Source of the DNA: Kutzneria kofuensis
GTDB lineage: Bacteria > Actinomycetota > Actinomycetes > Mycobacteriales > Pseudonocardiaceae
Assembly: GCF_014203355.1 (NCBI RefSeq)
Contig: NZ_JACHIR010000001.1
Coordinates: 6,574,038 to 6,638,037, forward strand
DNA: 64,000 bases
Direction of reading: 5' to 3'
Shown: positions 51,406 to 59,924 of the stretch, one piece after another
Position numbering within the stretch: position 1 is the first letter of the stretch
How the letters are laid out: every line of letters starts with the position of its first letter
Translations under genes and position numbers: made by a program
Notes under the pieces: generated by a model
The model's database searches: none
Seen by the model: the letters and a program-made list of their open reading frames with translations, nothing else
What the model was told of the DNA's origin: nothing

Positions 51406-52134
51406 TCAACAGCAACTTGCGATCGCCGCCTCCAGGTAGGCGACCGCGGCCGCCTGCCGTTCGAGGTCCGGGTGCTCGGGCTTGACCACCGGCGATGTCC
51501 GGTGCCGCAACGCCTCCTCGATGATCGCTCGGTGCTTCGGGAAGGCCCGCAGGGCATGTCGTCCCGCGCCCGTCTTGGACGTGACATCACCCGTGACCAT
51601 CGAATAGTGCAGCCTGCTGATGCCCAGCACGCCCCACGCGATCCCGGCGTCGAAGATCAGGTCGTACGGGTCGTCGACGAACTGCCGCCAGTACGTGTTC
51701 GCGTTGCCGCGCACCCATTCTCGCAGCTCGTCGGGATCCACGTGCACCTGAAGCTCTTGTGGTCGTGGCCCGCGGATCGTGACGCCGTGGTTGGCCAGCA
51801 CTGTCCATTCCACCGGCGACCGACCCTCGTCGCCCACCTTCAGCTCGCCCTCCAGCCGGTAGTAGCCGTTGGGCAGTTTCGACGGGCTGGTGCGGAGATC
51901 CTCGAAGGTGACGTACAGGCCGTCGAACTTCTCGAGGCCCTCGTGCACCTTGCGCAGCACCGCGGGGTCCGGGTTCTCGGCGACGGCGATGAAGTCGACG
52001 TCCGAGACCTCGTCGTGGAAGTCGTGCAGCGCAACGGATCCGACCAGGTAGAGGCCCTGGAGCAGGCCAGGGCTCTCCCGGTCGATACGGCGCGTGTAGC
52101 GGTCGACGACGTCCCGCGCCCGTGGTGGCAACAT
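51406..52134 (-). CDS. Nucleotidyltransferase, aminoglycoside adenylyltransferase-like
   Basis: A 242-residue protein. N-terminal nucleotidyltransferase motif YLVGSVALHDFHDEVSDVDF (GS...D.D), with the metal-binding Asp pair; the helical C-terminal part (DLIFDAGIAWGVLGISRLHY) resembles the aminoglycoside adenylyltransferase/DUF4111 domain, and KTGAGRHALRAFP is typical. It may modify an aminoglycoside or another alcohol; resistance is not established. ATG 52134 with AGGGTGG upstream. The last residues are CC. Confidence 0.85.
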   Translation of the reverse strand: MLPPRARDVVDRYTRRIDRESPGLLQGLYLVGSVALHDFHDEVSDVDFIAVAENPDPAVLRKVHEGLEKFDGLYVTFEDLRTSPSKLPNGYYRLEGELKVGDEGRSPVEWTVLANHGVTIRGPRPQELQVHVDPDELREWVRGNANTYWRQFVDDPYDLIFDAGIAWGVLGISRLHYSMVTGDVTSKTGAGRHALRAFPKHRAIIEEALRHRTSPVVKPEHPDLERQAAAVAYLEAAIASCC

Positions 52135-52154
52135 GATCACCACCCTGCCACGGG

Positions 52155-53300
52155 TCAGGCCGTGGTCGCCGCCGCGTGCAGAGCGCGGACCAGCCCCAGG
52201 TTCTCCGGCCCTGGGCCGCCGGGGAAACCGAAGCGACGCCGCACATAGCCGTACGCGATGCCGTTACGGGGATCGGCGAACGCCTCGGTGCCGGTGGCGC
52301 CGGCGTGGCCGAAAGCGCCCTGCCCGAGCATCGGGTAGGCGCGACCGACGCTCATGAAGCCGAGACCGAACGCCGACGGTTGCCGCGTGACGAGGTCGGT
52401 GCCGGCGGAGTGGATCTGGCCGACGGCCGCGATCAGGTCCGGCTTGAGCAGCGGGGCGTGCCCGTGCAGGCCGGTGGTGATCGCCGCGTAGAAGTCGGCC
52501 AGGCCGCGGGCGGTGCCGACGCCGCCGACCGACGCCGGCCCGAGTTCCCGGACCACCCGGTGGTTGGGCAGCTCCTGGAGGTCGACGGCCTCCGGGTGGT
52601 TGCGGTTGAAGGCGATGCCGGTGATGCTGTTCGGCCCGGTGGCGGCGGCCTGCAGCTGGGTCAGCTGCTCGGGCGTCGGCCGCATCGGCTGCGTGGACAG
52701 CCACCTCGGCTCCAGTTCGGCCGGAAGGCCGAGATAGAAGTCGATGCCCAGCGGTCCGCGCACCCGGGCCTCGTGGATCTCCTGGATGCTCTGGCCCGTC
52801 ACCCGGCGGACGACCTCGCCGGTGAGCGCCCCGATGACCAGCGCGTGGTAGCCGAACGCGGTGCCGGGCCGCCAGTACGGCCGCTGCCCGGCCAGCCGCT
52901 CCGCGATGATCCGGTCGTCGGCGATCTCGTCGATGCGGAATCCGTCGTCCGCGCCGACGACGCCGGCCCGGTGCGAGATCAGGTCCCGCAGCGTCAGCTC
53001 GTGCTTGCCCTCGATCCCGAACTCCGGCCAGTAGTCGGCGACCGGCCGGTCCAGGTCGAGCACGCCGTCCTGGACCAGCAGCGCCACCACGAGATGAGCG
53101 GCGCCCTTGGTCGCCGAGAACACCCCGGTCAGAGAGTCCGCGGTGATGTCAGGGCCGGTCCACAGGTCCACGACACGGTCGCCACGGACGTGCGCGACGA
53201 GCTGTGCCGAGTAGTCCTCGCCCTCGGCGGCGGCGATCGCGGCGAACTCGTCCCGGACGGCCTCGTAGCCGGCGGCGACGGTGCCTTGCAGTGCAGTCAC
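52155..53300 (-). CDS. Serine hydrolase, class C beta-lactamase/family VIII esterase
   Basis: A 381-residue enzyme with the SxxK motif FSATKGAAH (Ser62, Lys65) and Tyr in GYHALVIGALTGEVV standing for YxN. HAGATGTEAFADP is near the C-terminal HxG/KTG position. The layout resembles EstB-type esterases and penicillin-binding-protein-like lactamases; no signal peptide is seen, so it is probably cytoplasmic and an esterase. GTG 53300. Same strand as the nucleotidyltransferase 20 nt downstream. Confidence 0.9.
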   Translation of the reverse strand: MTALQGTVAAGYEAVRDEFAAIAAAEGEDYSAQLVAHVRGDRVVDLWTGPDITADSLTGVFSATKGAAHLVVALLVQDGVLDLDRPVADYWPEFGIEGKHELTLRDLISHRAGVVGADDGFRIDEIADDRIIAERLAGQRPYWRPGTAFGYHALVIGALTGEVVRRVTGQSIQEIHEARVRGPLGIDFYLGLPAELEPRWLSTQPMRPTPEQLTQLQAAATGPNSITGIAFNRNHPEAVDLQELPNHRVVRELGPASVGGVGTARGLADFYAAITTGLHGHAPLLKPDLIAAVGQIHSAGTDLVTRQPSAFGLGFMSVGRAYPMLGQGAFGHAGATGTEAFADPRNGIAYGYVRRRFGFPGGPGPENLGLVRALHAAATTA

Positions 53301-53355
53301 GACTCCCCCTCGGTCACACAGGTTCTGCCGAGGACAAGTCGTGCTGGGCCGCCGG

Positions 53356-54510
53356 CTATTCCCCGGCGGGCGTGACCTCTGCGGTCGTGACCGGAAGGGT
53401 GGTCAGCCGCCAGGTGCCGGGATCGGGCACGCGTACCGGGTCGGCGGCCAGACGCAGGCCGGGGAAGCGGTTGATCAGGGCGGCGAGGGCGACCTCCGTC
53501 TCCACGCGGGCGATGGCGGCGCCGAGGCAGAAGTGCGCGCCGTGGGCGAAGGCCAGGTGGCCGAAGGAGCCGGGGGCGCGCGTGACGTCCAGGCGGTCGG
53601 GGTCGGGGAAGACGTCGGGGTCGCGGTTGACGGACAACATGGAGACGGTGACGGGTTCGCCCTTGGGGATGGGAACGCCGCCGATCTCCACGTCCTCGGC
53701 GGTGAAGCGCGGCACAGTGAGCAGCTGCGGCGTGCACCAGCGCAGCAGTTCCTCGACGGCCCGCGGCAGCAGCGACGGATCTTGGCGCAGCAGGGCCAGT
53801 TGGTCGGGGTGACGCAGCAGGGCTTCGACGGCGTTGCCGATCAGGTTGCCGGGCACCTGGCCGGCCAGCACGAGATGCCACACGAGCACCACGAGTTCGT
53901 CGTCGGTGGCCTCGGACTTCACGAGATCGGTGAGCAGGTCGTCGCCGGGTTCGGCGCGGCGCCGGGCGATGGCTGCCTTGGCGCCGGCCAGGATGTCGGG
54001 GATGGCGTCCTGGAACGCCTGCCCCTGGCCACTGGCCACCGCCACGCCCACCCGACGCCACAGCGGACGGTCGTCCTCGGCGATGCCGACGAGTTCGCAC
54101 ATGACCTCGATCGGCATCGGATGAGCGAAGTCGCGCAGCAGGTCGAACTCGGGGGCAACGCGGTCGAGCAGGCCGTCGACGATGCGCTCGATCCGGGGGC
54201 GGAACTCGGCCGCCCGGCGGGCGGTGAAGGCGGGGGCGACGAGTCGGCGCAGCCGGGCGTGGTCGGGGCCGTCCATCTCGCCCAGGTTCGGGGTGTCGGG
54301 CAGCCCGGCGGGGCGCATCGCGTAGCTCTCCCGGCCGAGCCGGAACCGGGGGTCGGTGAGCATCGCGCGGGCGGCCTCGTGCCGGGTGACGATCCATAAC
54401 GTGCCCAGGCCCGGCACCGGCATGGTCGCCACCGGCGAGTCCTTCCGGGCGGCGGCGTAGGTGGCAACGGGGTCGAGCAGCATGGCGGGGTCGGACGGGT
54501 CCAGCTGCAT
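53356..54510 (-). CDS. Cytochrome P450 lacking the I-helix acid-alcohol pair
   Basis: A 384-residue P450. ExxR (EELLR) and heme loop FAHGAHFCLG (Cys328) are intact. In the I-helix the usual AG(H/D)ET(T/S) reads AGQVPGN (216-222): both the acidic residue and the Thr needed for normal oxygen activation are replaced. Such P450s can still act by peroxide shunt or other chemistry, or bind ligands. No ferredoxin gene is adjacent; the set at 36663-37993 could serve it. Divergent from an enlarged TetR gene. Confidence 0.93.
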   Translation of the reverse strand: MQLDPSDPAMLLDPVATYAAARKDSPVATMPVPGLGTLWIVTRHEAARAMLTDPRFRLGRESYAMRPAGLPDTPNLGEMDGPDHARLRRLVAPAFTARRAAEFRPRIERIVDGLLDRVAPEFDLLRDFAHPMPIEVMCELVGIAEDDRPLWRRVGVAVASGQGQAFQDAIPDILAGAKAAIARRRAEPGDDLLTDLVKSEATDDELVVLVWHLVLAGQVPGNLIGNAVEALLRHPDQLALLRQDPSLLPRAVEELLRWCTPQLLTVPRFTAEDVEIGGVPIPKGEPVTVSMLSVNRDPDVFPDPDRLDVTRAPGSFGHLAFAHGAHFCLGAAIARVETEVALAALINRFPGLRLAADPVRVPDPGTWRLTTLPVTTAEVTPAGE

Positions 54511-54525
54511 GATCGCTCCATTCAG

Positions 54526-54538
54526 ATGATGAGATCAT
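54526..54538. promoter_or_regulatory. Operator candidate between P450 and TetR genes
   Basis: ATGATGAGATCAT is a perfect inverted repeat (ATGAT-GAG-ATCAT) 16 nt upstream of the P450 start, flanked by TCAGAT and ATCTGA half-sites. It is a likely site for the divergent TetR protein. Confidence 0.55.
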
Positions 54539-54590
54539 ATGTTTCTACCATCTGAGTGGTGACGGTATCTTCGCGGTGGTGCCGGCGCAA

Positions 54591-54690
54591 CCGAGGAGGA
54601 CGATGGCTCGGCTGACCAGGGTGGAGGCGCGGGAGCGCGACCGAGGTGGACCATGGCTCGGCTGACCAGGGCGGAGGCGCAGGAGCGCAA
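54591..54690 (+). repeat. 50-bp tandem duplication covering the TetR start
   Basis: 54591-54640 and 54641-54690 are tandem copies, about 45 of 50 identical, each with a ribosome site and ATGGCTCGGCTGACCAGG. The first ATG (54603, preceded by GAGGAGG) opens a 20-codon ORF in another frame ending at 54665, past the real start at 54653. Confidence 0.85.
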
Positions 54691-55696
54691 CCGGGCCAAG
54701 GTGCTGGCGGCGGCGCGGGCCGAGTTCGCCGAGCGCGGATTCCGGGAAGCCAAGATCGACGTCATCGCCGAGCGGGCCGAGCTCACCCGCGGCGCGGTCT
54801 ACTCCAACTTCCCGGGCAAGCGGGCCCTCTACTTCGCGGTGCTGGCCGAGGACGCGGAGAACGCCGAGCTGCCCCAAGACCCGGAGATCGGGCTGACACC
54901 CCGCGAAGCCCTCGGCGCGTTCGCCCGAGCCTGGGTCACCCGGCTGCCGCTGGTCAACGACCGGGAGTCGGCGCGGCTGGGCCTCGACCTGATGCCGGAG
55001 GTGCTCGCGTCCGAGCAGACCAGCCGGCCGTTCTCACAGCTCACCCGCTTCACCGCGAGCCTGCTCGGGCTGGCGATGGAGTGCATGGACCCGGTCTCCG
55101 GACGGCTGGTGCGCAGCGCCGAGGCCGCGCTGACCATGCTGCACGGCGCGAGCCAGCTCGCCGCCGCCGCGCCGGGCTTCGTCGAGCCGTTCAATGTGAT
55201 CACCGCGTGCGAGAACTTCGCCGACCTCAAGCTCAACGACAGCTGGCCGCCGCAGCCGCCGATCGTCGCGCCGGTCCGCGCCGTCTCCGAGCCGTGGAAC
55301 CCGCCCGCGGCGGTCGACCTGCTGCGGGGCGAGCCGATCCGGGTCGGCAAGGGCGTCGTCGCGATCCTCGGCCTGCACCGGCTGTCCGCCGCCGAGGAGA
55401 TGATCCGCGCCGCGTCACCGTCGGACGACGTGACGATCGCGTTCGTCACCGCCGAGCCGGCCGAGCTGTCGGCACTGGGCCGGCTGGTGATCGCCGACTT
55501 CCGGTGGTGCCTGCACCAGGCCTTCCCGCGCTCGGCGTGGCCGCGGGTGCAGATCGTCGCCGACGACTCCGGCGCGCTCGCCGCGGCCGCCGGCGTTCCG
55601 TCCGTTGTGGACGGAACCGAGGTGGCGATCCGGGTGCGGGACGGGCAGATCGTGCGGCGAGCCGAGGGTTTTGGTGCGTGCTATGCCGTCTGTTGA
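54653..55696 (+). CDS. TetR-family regulator with a C-terminal extension
   Basis: A 347-residue protein, far longer than the usual 190-230. The TetR helix-turn-helix is at residues 15-60 (KIDVIAERAELTRGAVYSNF). A helical ligand domain follows to about 215. The last 120 residues form an alpha/beta region (VGKGVVAILGLHRLSAAEEM, VQIVADDSGALAAAAGVPSV, VDGTEVAIRVRDGQIVRRAE) that resembles a thioredoxin/peroxiredoxin-like fold without a clear CxxC; that match is tentative. Divergent from the atypical P450, which it probably regulates. A 50-bp duplication disturbs its start. It overlaps the RDD gene by 14 nt. Confidence 0.85.
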   Translation: MARLTRAEAQERNRAKVLAAARAEFAERGFREAKIDVIAERAELTRGAVYSNFPGKRALYFAVLAEDAENAELPQDPEIGLTPREALGAFARAWVTRLPLVNDRESARLGLDLMPEVLASEQTSRPFSQLTRFTASLLGLAMECMDPVSGRLVRSAEAALTMLHGASQLAAAAPGFVEPFNVITACENFADLKLNDSWPPQPPIVAPVRAVSEPWNPPAAVDLLRGEPIRVGKGVVAILGLHRLSAAEEMIRAASPSDDVTIAFVTAEPAELSALGRLVIADFRWCLHQAFPRSAWPRVQIVADDSGALAAAAGVPSVVDGTEVAIRVRDGQIVRRAEGFGACYAVC

Positions 55697-56147
55697 GAAC
55701 TACGACCAGACGCGCGTCGTGCCCCGGCGCTGCGTGCAGTGGCTGCTCGACCGGCTGCTGGTCTCCGTGCCGGCGTTCGCGCTGCTGGTCGTGCTCGTGA
55801 TCACCTTGTGGGGCCACCGTTCACTGTTGTTCCTGCCGCCGACCGCCTTCATCGTCGGGTTGCTGGTCGGCAACCTGCTGATCGACGTGTGGGTGCCGCA
55901 CCGCACCGGCGGCCGCACGCCCGCGATGCGGTGGCTGGGCCTGCGGATCGTCACCGAGTGGGGCGGCACGCCGACGCTGGGCAGCTACGCCCTGCGCTGG
56001 CTGCTGCAGGTCGTCGACGGCTTCGCGTTCGGCCTCGCCGGGCTGCTCGTGATGATCCTCAGCCCACGCCACCAGCGCGTCGGCGACCTCGTCGCACGCA
56101 CGCTGGTGGTCCGGGTCAGCGCCGACGGGCCGCGATCACGCCCGTGA
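55683..56147 (+). CDS. RDD-family membrane protein
   Basis: A 154-residue membrane protein. Arg-Asp-rich start (RRCVQWLLDRLLVSVPAFAL), about three hydrophobic segments, GRTPAMRWLGLRIVTEWGG and the end LSPRHQRVGDLVARTLVV are typical of RDD proteins. Function is unknown; some members are ion/proton exchangers. ATG 55683 lies inside the end of the TetR gene, indicating translational coupling. The 3' end overlaps the convergent small membrane gene by 32 nt. Confidence 0.87.
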   Translation: MPSVENYDQTRVVPRRCVQWLLDRLLVSVPAFALLVVLVITLWGHRSLLFLPPTAFIVGLLVGNLLIDVWVPHRTGGRTPAMRWLGLRIVTEWGGTPTLGSYALRWLLQVVDGFAFGLAGLLVMILSPRHQRVGDLVARTLVVRVSADGPRSRP

Positions 56148-56307
56148 CGCCCTGGGCGAGCATCCCGAAGGCGCACACGAACACGATGCCCTGCAACACC
56201 AGCTGTTCCGTGTTGGCGGGTTGCGTCACGTACACGACGATCGACGCCGCGATCAGCAGCAAAGCGATGGCGACTCGAAGGCACGAGGTGCGAAGCTCCT
56301 TGGTCAT
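56116..56307 (-). CDS. Small two-helix membrane protein, unknown
   Basis: A 63-residue ORF: MTKELRTSCLRVAIALLLIA with a first membrane helix, a short linker TQPANTEQL and a second helix VLQGIVFVCAFGMLAQGVTG, ending AARRR. No family is recognised. It overlaps the 3' end of the RDD gene in antisense. The codon pattern and clear helix-turn-helix hydrophobic layout favour a real gene. Confidence 0.55.
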   Translation of the reverse strand: MTKELRTSCLRVAIALLLIAASIVVYVTQPANTEQLVLQGIVFVCAFGMLAQGVTGVIAARRR

Positions 56308-56396
56308 GACCCCGATCATCGGCGCCGGCCGCGGCCGGCGCCTCGGCCCGGCGAGTGGTTCCGGCTCAGACTTTCGGCCGATCTGAGGTGTTGGAC

Positions 56397-57353
56397 GTGA
56401 GTTCCCTCGCGGTGCCGCCGCTGTTCGCCCGACTCGCCGATGCGCAGCGCGTCCTGGTCGCGGGCGCGGGCGGCGGCTTCGACGTGTACGCCGGCCTGCC
56501 GCTGGCGACTGCGTTGCGGGCCATGGGGAAGGAGGTTCACCTGGCCAACTTGTCGTTCAGCAATCTGGACGGGTTGGACATCGAGGACTGGCTTGAACCG
56601 GGCCTGGCGGCCGTCACACCGGACAGCCGCGGCGGTGAAGGCTACTTCCCTGAGCGAACCTTGGCGCGATGGCTTGCGGCGCAAGGACTTCCGGCGGTGG
56701 TGCACGCATTCCCGCGAACCGGCGTGCACCCGTTGCGCGCGGCGTACACGACGCTGGTCAAGCGCTACGACGTGGACGCCGTCGTGCTGGTCGACGGTGG
56801 CACGGACATCCTGATGCAGGGCGATGAATCCGGCCTCGGCACGCCCGAGGAGGACGTGGCCAGCCTGGCCGCGGTCGCCGGGATGGACGGGGTCGACCGG
56901 CTGGTGGTGTGCCTCGGCTTCGGCATCGACTCGTTCCACGGCGTCAGCCACGTCGACGTGCTGGAGAATCTCGCCGCCCTGCAACGAGAAGGGGGCTACC
57001 TCGGGGCACTGTCGATCCCGCCGGACTCGCCCGAAGCGGCGGCCTACCTCGACGCGGTCGCCCATGCTCAGGGGGCGACGCCGCTGCGGCCGAGCATCGT
57101 CAACGGCCAGATCGCGGCGGCGGTGCGCGGTGAGTTCGGCAACGTGCACGTGACGACACGGACCAGCGGCAGCGAGCTGTTCGTCAACCCGCTCATGGCC
57201 GTCTACTTCACGGTCGACCTGCTTTCCTTGGCGCGCAACGTGAAGTACCTCGACCGGTTGGAGAACACCCGAACCATCAACGAGATCGCGTACGCCATCG
57301 AGGACTACCGGGAGACGGTGTCACGCCGGCCGCGGCGAAGCCTGCCGCACTAG
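56397..57353 (+). CDS. DUF1152-family protein
   Basis: A 318-residue protein with LVAGAGGGFDVYAGLPLATA near the N-terminus (Gly-rich nucleotide-binding-like loop), VVLVDGGTDILMQGDESGLG and VCLGFGIDSFHGVSHVDVLE, the hallmarks of DUF1152. Function is unknown in the family. GTG 56397 with GAGG upstream. Convergent with the GNAT gene, sharing CTAG as both stops. Confidence 0.8.
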   Translation: MSSLAVPPLFARLADAQRVLVAGAGGGFDVYAGLPLATALRAMGKEVHLANLSFSNLDGLDIEDWLEPGLAAVTPDSRGGEGYFPERTLARWLAAQGLPAVVHAFPRTGVHPLRAAYTTLVKRYDVDAVVLVDGGTDILMQGDESGLGTPEEDVASLAAVAGMDGVDRLVVCLGFGIDSFHGVSHVDVLENLAALQREGGYLGALSIPPDSPEAAAYLDAVAHAQGATPLRPSIVNGQIAAAVRGEFGNVHVTTRTSGSELFVNPLMAVYFTVDLLSLARNVKYLDRLENTRTINEIAYAIEDYRETVSRRPRRSLPH

Positions 57354-57823
57354 AGCTCCCGCGCGTACGCCAGCAACCGAAGCCCCGGCACGGGGTCGAC
57401 GTCCCGCGCCGGCACGCGCACGAAGCCGGCCTGCTCGTACAGGTGGTGGGCGGCGAGCATCGTGGGCTGGGAGTGCAGCACGAGCCGCTCGACCGACCAC
57501 TCGGCGGCCAGGTCGATCACGGCCTGCACCAGCGCGCGACCGACACCGCGGCCCTGGGCCTCGGGCGCCACGGCCAGCGCCCGGACCTCGGCCTCCGCCG
57601 GGCCGGTGGCCATTTCGCTGGCCTGATGCCAGCGCTCCAGGGTGATCGTGCCGAGGATCTTGTCGTCGTCGACGGCGACCAGGACCACGCCGTGCTCGCC
57701 GAGCGCGCGCAGGCGGTCGGCGTACGACGGGAACGCGTCGAGCAGGTGCTCGGCGTCGTAGGCCGTCACCCGGAGCTCGCCGACCTCGGGCAGTTCGACG
57801 GCTTGGGCCGTTCGCACGATCAT
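57350..57823 (-). CDS. GNAT-family N-acetyltransferase
   Basis: A 157-residue acetyltransferase. Motif A AEVRALAVAPEAQGRGVGRA (acetyl-CoA pyrophosphate loop Q/RxxGxG/A) is followed by LVLHSQPTMLAAHHLYEQAG and FVRVPARDVDP. The acceptor is unknown. ATG 57823 preferred; divergent from the methyltransferase with only 28 nt between the starts. Confidence 0.88.
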   Translation of the reverse strand: MIVRTAQAVELPEVGELRVTAYDAEHLLDAFPSYADRLRALGEHGVVLVAVDDDKILGTITLERWHQASEMATGPAEAEVRALAVAPEAQGRGVGRALVQAVIDLAAEWSVERLVLHSQPTMLAAHHLYEQAGFVRVPARDVDPVPGLRLLAYAREL

Positions 57824-57851
57824 GGCGTCATTCAAGCGGCAGGATGGGCGG

Positions 57852-58405
57852 ATGTCATGGGATTCCGCGGCGGCGACGTTCGACGATGAACCCGATCACG
57901 GGCTGCGCGACCCAGCCGTGAAGGCGGCCTGGGTTGCGCTGCTGCTACCAAGGCTGCCTTCGCGGCCCTGTCGGATCGCCGATCTCGGCTGCGGCACGGG
58001 CAGCGTCTCGGCGCTGTTCGCCGAGGCCGGCCACGAGGTGCACGGCGTCGACCAATCGCCGCGAATGCTGGAGATCGCCCGCACCAAGTCCGACGCCGAG
58101 TTCCGGCTCGGCGACGCCGCCGATCCGCCGCTGGATCCTGCTTCCTACGACGTCGTCTTCGCCCGGCACGTGCTGTGGACGCTGCCCGAGGAGTCGCTGG
58201 GCCGGTGGGTCGAGCTGCTGCGGCCGGGCGGGCGGCTGGTGCTGGTCGAGGGCGGTGGTCGACCGGCGCCGGGCTCACCGCCGACGAGTGTCGGGCGCTG
58301 GTGCTGCGGCATCGCCGGCAGGCGGTCGTCCAGGAACTGACCGATCCGACGCTGTGGGGCGGGCCGATCGACGACGAGCGGTACCTGCTGGTCAGCGCGG
58401 CGTAA
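57852..58405 (+). pseudogene. Class I SAM methyltransferase with a C-terminal frameshift
   Basis: From ATG 57852 the family sequence is clear: MSWDSAAATFDDEPDHGLRD, motif I IADLGCGTGSVSALFAEAGH, VDQSPRMLEIA, then ELLRPGGRLVLVEG. At about 58251-58254 the frame is lost and ends at 58340. In the next frame the expected tail continues: GRWSTGAGLTADECRALVLR, QELTDPTLWGGPIDDERYLL and a TAA at 58405. A single missing base (probably a C in a C/G run) explains this. It may be a true mutation or a sequence error. Confidence 0.8.
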
Positions 58406-58444
58406 GATGCCAACCGAGTACAGGTCTTACGAGAGGGGCGAGGC

Positions 58445-59365
58445 GTGCGAATCCTGGTCATCGGCGCGGGGGCGACCGGCGGGCTGTTCGGCGCACGGCT
58501 GGCGACGGCCGGCCGGGACGTGACGTTCCTGGTCCGGCCGCGGCGGGCGGAGCTGCTGCGCGAGCGCGGGCTGCGGGTACACGGCGCCGGGCAGGACCTG
58601 GTCATCCGGCCGAAGGTCCTGGTCACCGGCGAGATCGCCGAGACGTACGACGTCATCCTGGTGTCGGTGAAGGCCGCCGGCCTCGAGCAGGCCATCGAGG
58701 ACTTCGCGCCCGCGGTCGGCCCCGACACGCTGATCATGCCGTTCCTCAACGGAATGCGGCACCTGGAGGCCCTGGACAAGCGGTTCGGCGCGGACCGGGT
58801 GCTCGGCGGCGTCGTCCGCGTGCAGACCACTGTGGACGCCAACGGCGACATCCTGCGCGTCGGCGAGCTGGAGGACATGTCCTACGGCGCCCGCGTCGGC
58901 ACCTCCCCGGCACGGCTGCCCGAGCTGCACGACACGCTCAGCGGCGCCGGCTTCCCGGCCGTGCTGTCCGAGCACATCGACGCCGACATGTGGGCGAAGT
59001 GGGTGCTCATCGCCTCGCTCGGCGGCGAGACGTGTCTGATGCGCGGCACGGTCGGCGAGATCGTCGTCGCCGGCGGCTCGCGCTTCGCCGCCTCCCTCGT
59101 CGACGAGTGCGCCGCCGTCGCCGCGGCCGCCGGCTATCCGTTGCCGGAGCAGGCCCACGCCGGCTTGCGCGCGCTCGCGACCGCCCCCGGGTCGCCCGCC
59201 GCCACGTCGATGTACCGCGACCTGAGCAGCGGCTACCCCACCGAGGGTGAGCACCTGCTCGGCGACCTGCTGGACCGGGGCCGCCAGCTCGACGTGCCGA
59301 CCCCGCTGCTGGAGCTCGCGACGATCAGCCTGCGGGTGTACGAGAACAAGCTCGCCGCGCGATGA
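58445..59365 (+). CDS. panE: Ketopantoate reductase-like protein (PanE/ApbA)
   Basis: A 306-residue dehydrogenase. N-terminal NADP-binding MRILVIGAGATGGLFGARLA, then VILVSVKAAGLEQAI (catalytic Lys context), LNGMRHLEALDKRFG and MWAKWVLIASLGGETCLMRG. Family reaction: ketopantoate to pantoate in coenzyme A synthesis, but many paralogues act on other ketoacids, so the gene symbol is tentative. GTG 58445 with a GA-rich ribosome site. It overlaps the CGNR gene by 4 nt. Confidence 0.85.
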   Translation: MRILVIGAGATGGLFGARLATAGRDVTFLVRPRRAELLRERGLRVHGAGQDLVIRPKVLVTGEIAETYDVILVSVKAAGLEQAIEDFAPAVGPDTLIMPFLNGMRHLEALDKRFGADRVLGGVVRVQTTVDANGDILRVGELEDMSYGARVGTSPARLPELHDTLSGAGFPAVLSEHIDADMWAKWVLIASLGGETCLMRGTVGEIVVAGGSRFAASLVDECAAVAAAAGYPLPEQAHAGLRALATAPGSPAATSMYRDLSSGYPTEGEHLLGDLLDRGRQLDVPTPLLELATISLRVYENKLAAR

Positions 59366-59889
59366 CTGCCACCGCCCGTCACGGCCTGGCCGCTGCGCCG
59401 CCGGAACTGCGGCTGACACAGGAGCTCCTGAACACGACGGCGACGAGCAAACAGTCGCCGGACCAGGATTTCCTGTCCGGCCTGGACAAGGCGCAGGAGT
59501 GGCTGGACGAGATCCTGCCGTCCGCGCCCAGGCTCGACGCGGCGGATGTCCTGGCGCTCAGGGAGCTGCGGTCTTCCTTGCAGCGCCTGGTGAAGGGCGA
59601 ACAAGCGACTCTGGTCGGCTCCGTGGAGATCAGGGTCGACGCCGAGGAGGCGATGGCGACGCCGACCGGCCGTGGGGCGGCCTGGCTGAAGGGGGCGGTT
59701 GCGGCGGAGTGTCTGGTCGCCCGCGCGAGGGGCACGTGGTCGCGGCTGAAGCTGTGCCGGAACGAGCGGTGCCCGGTCGCCTTCTACGACTGTTCCCGTA
59801 ACGGCAGCCGGGTCTGGCATGACGTCTCGACCTGCGGAAACGCCGCCAACGTGCGGGCATTCCGGTCACGGCATCAGACTTTCGGCTGA
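59362..59889 (+). CDS. ABATE/CGNR zinc-finger stress-regulator-like protein
   Basis: A 175-residue protein. The C-terminal CGNR zinc finger is complete: LCRNERCPVAFYDCSRNGSR with HDVSTCGNAANVRAFRSRH, giving four Cys. The N-terminal ABATE-like helical region (ELLNTTATSKQSPDQDFLSG) is a predicted ligand/stress domain. Role: probable transcription regulator, not proven. ATGA overlap with the panE-like gene suggests it regulates or is co-expressed with it. Confidence 0.87.
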   Translation: MTATARHGLAAAPPELRLTQELLNTTATSKQSPDQDFLSGLDKAQEWLDEILPSAPRLDAADVLALRELRSSLQRLVKGEQATLVGSVEIRVDAEEAMATPTGRGAAWLKGAVAAECLVARARGTWSRLKLCRNERCPVAFYDCSRNGSRVWHDVSTCGNAANVRAFRSRHQTFG

Positions 59890-59924
59890 GGCGGGCCGCG
59901 GCGGCCGCGGGCAGGATCATCACC

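Noticed and set aside
51076-52248. Plus-strand open frames opposite the nucleotidyltransferase
   Set aside because: Shadows of the minus-strand gene, whose GS...D.D motif is clear.
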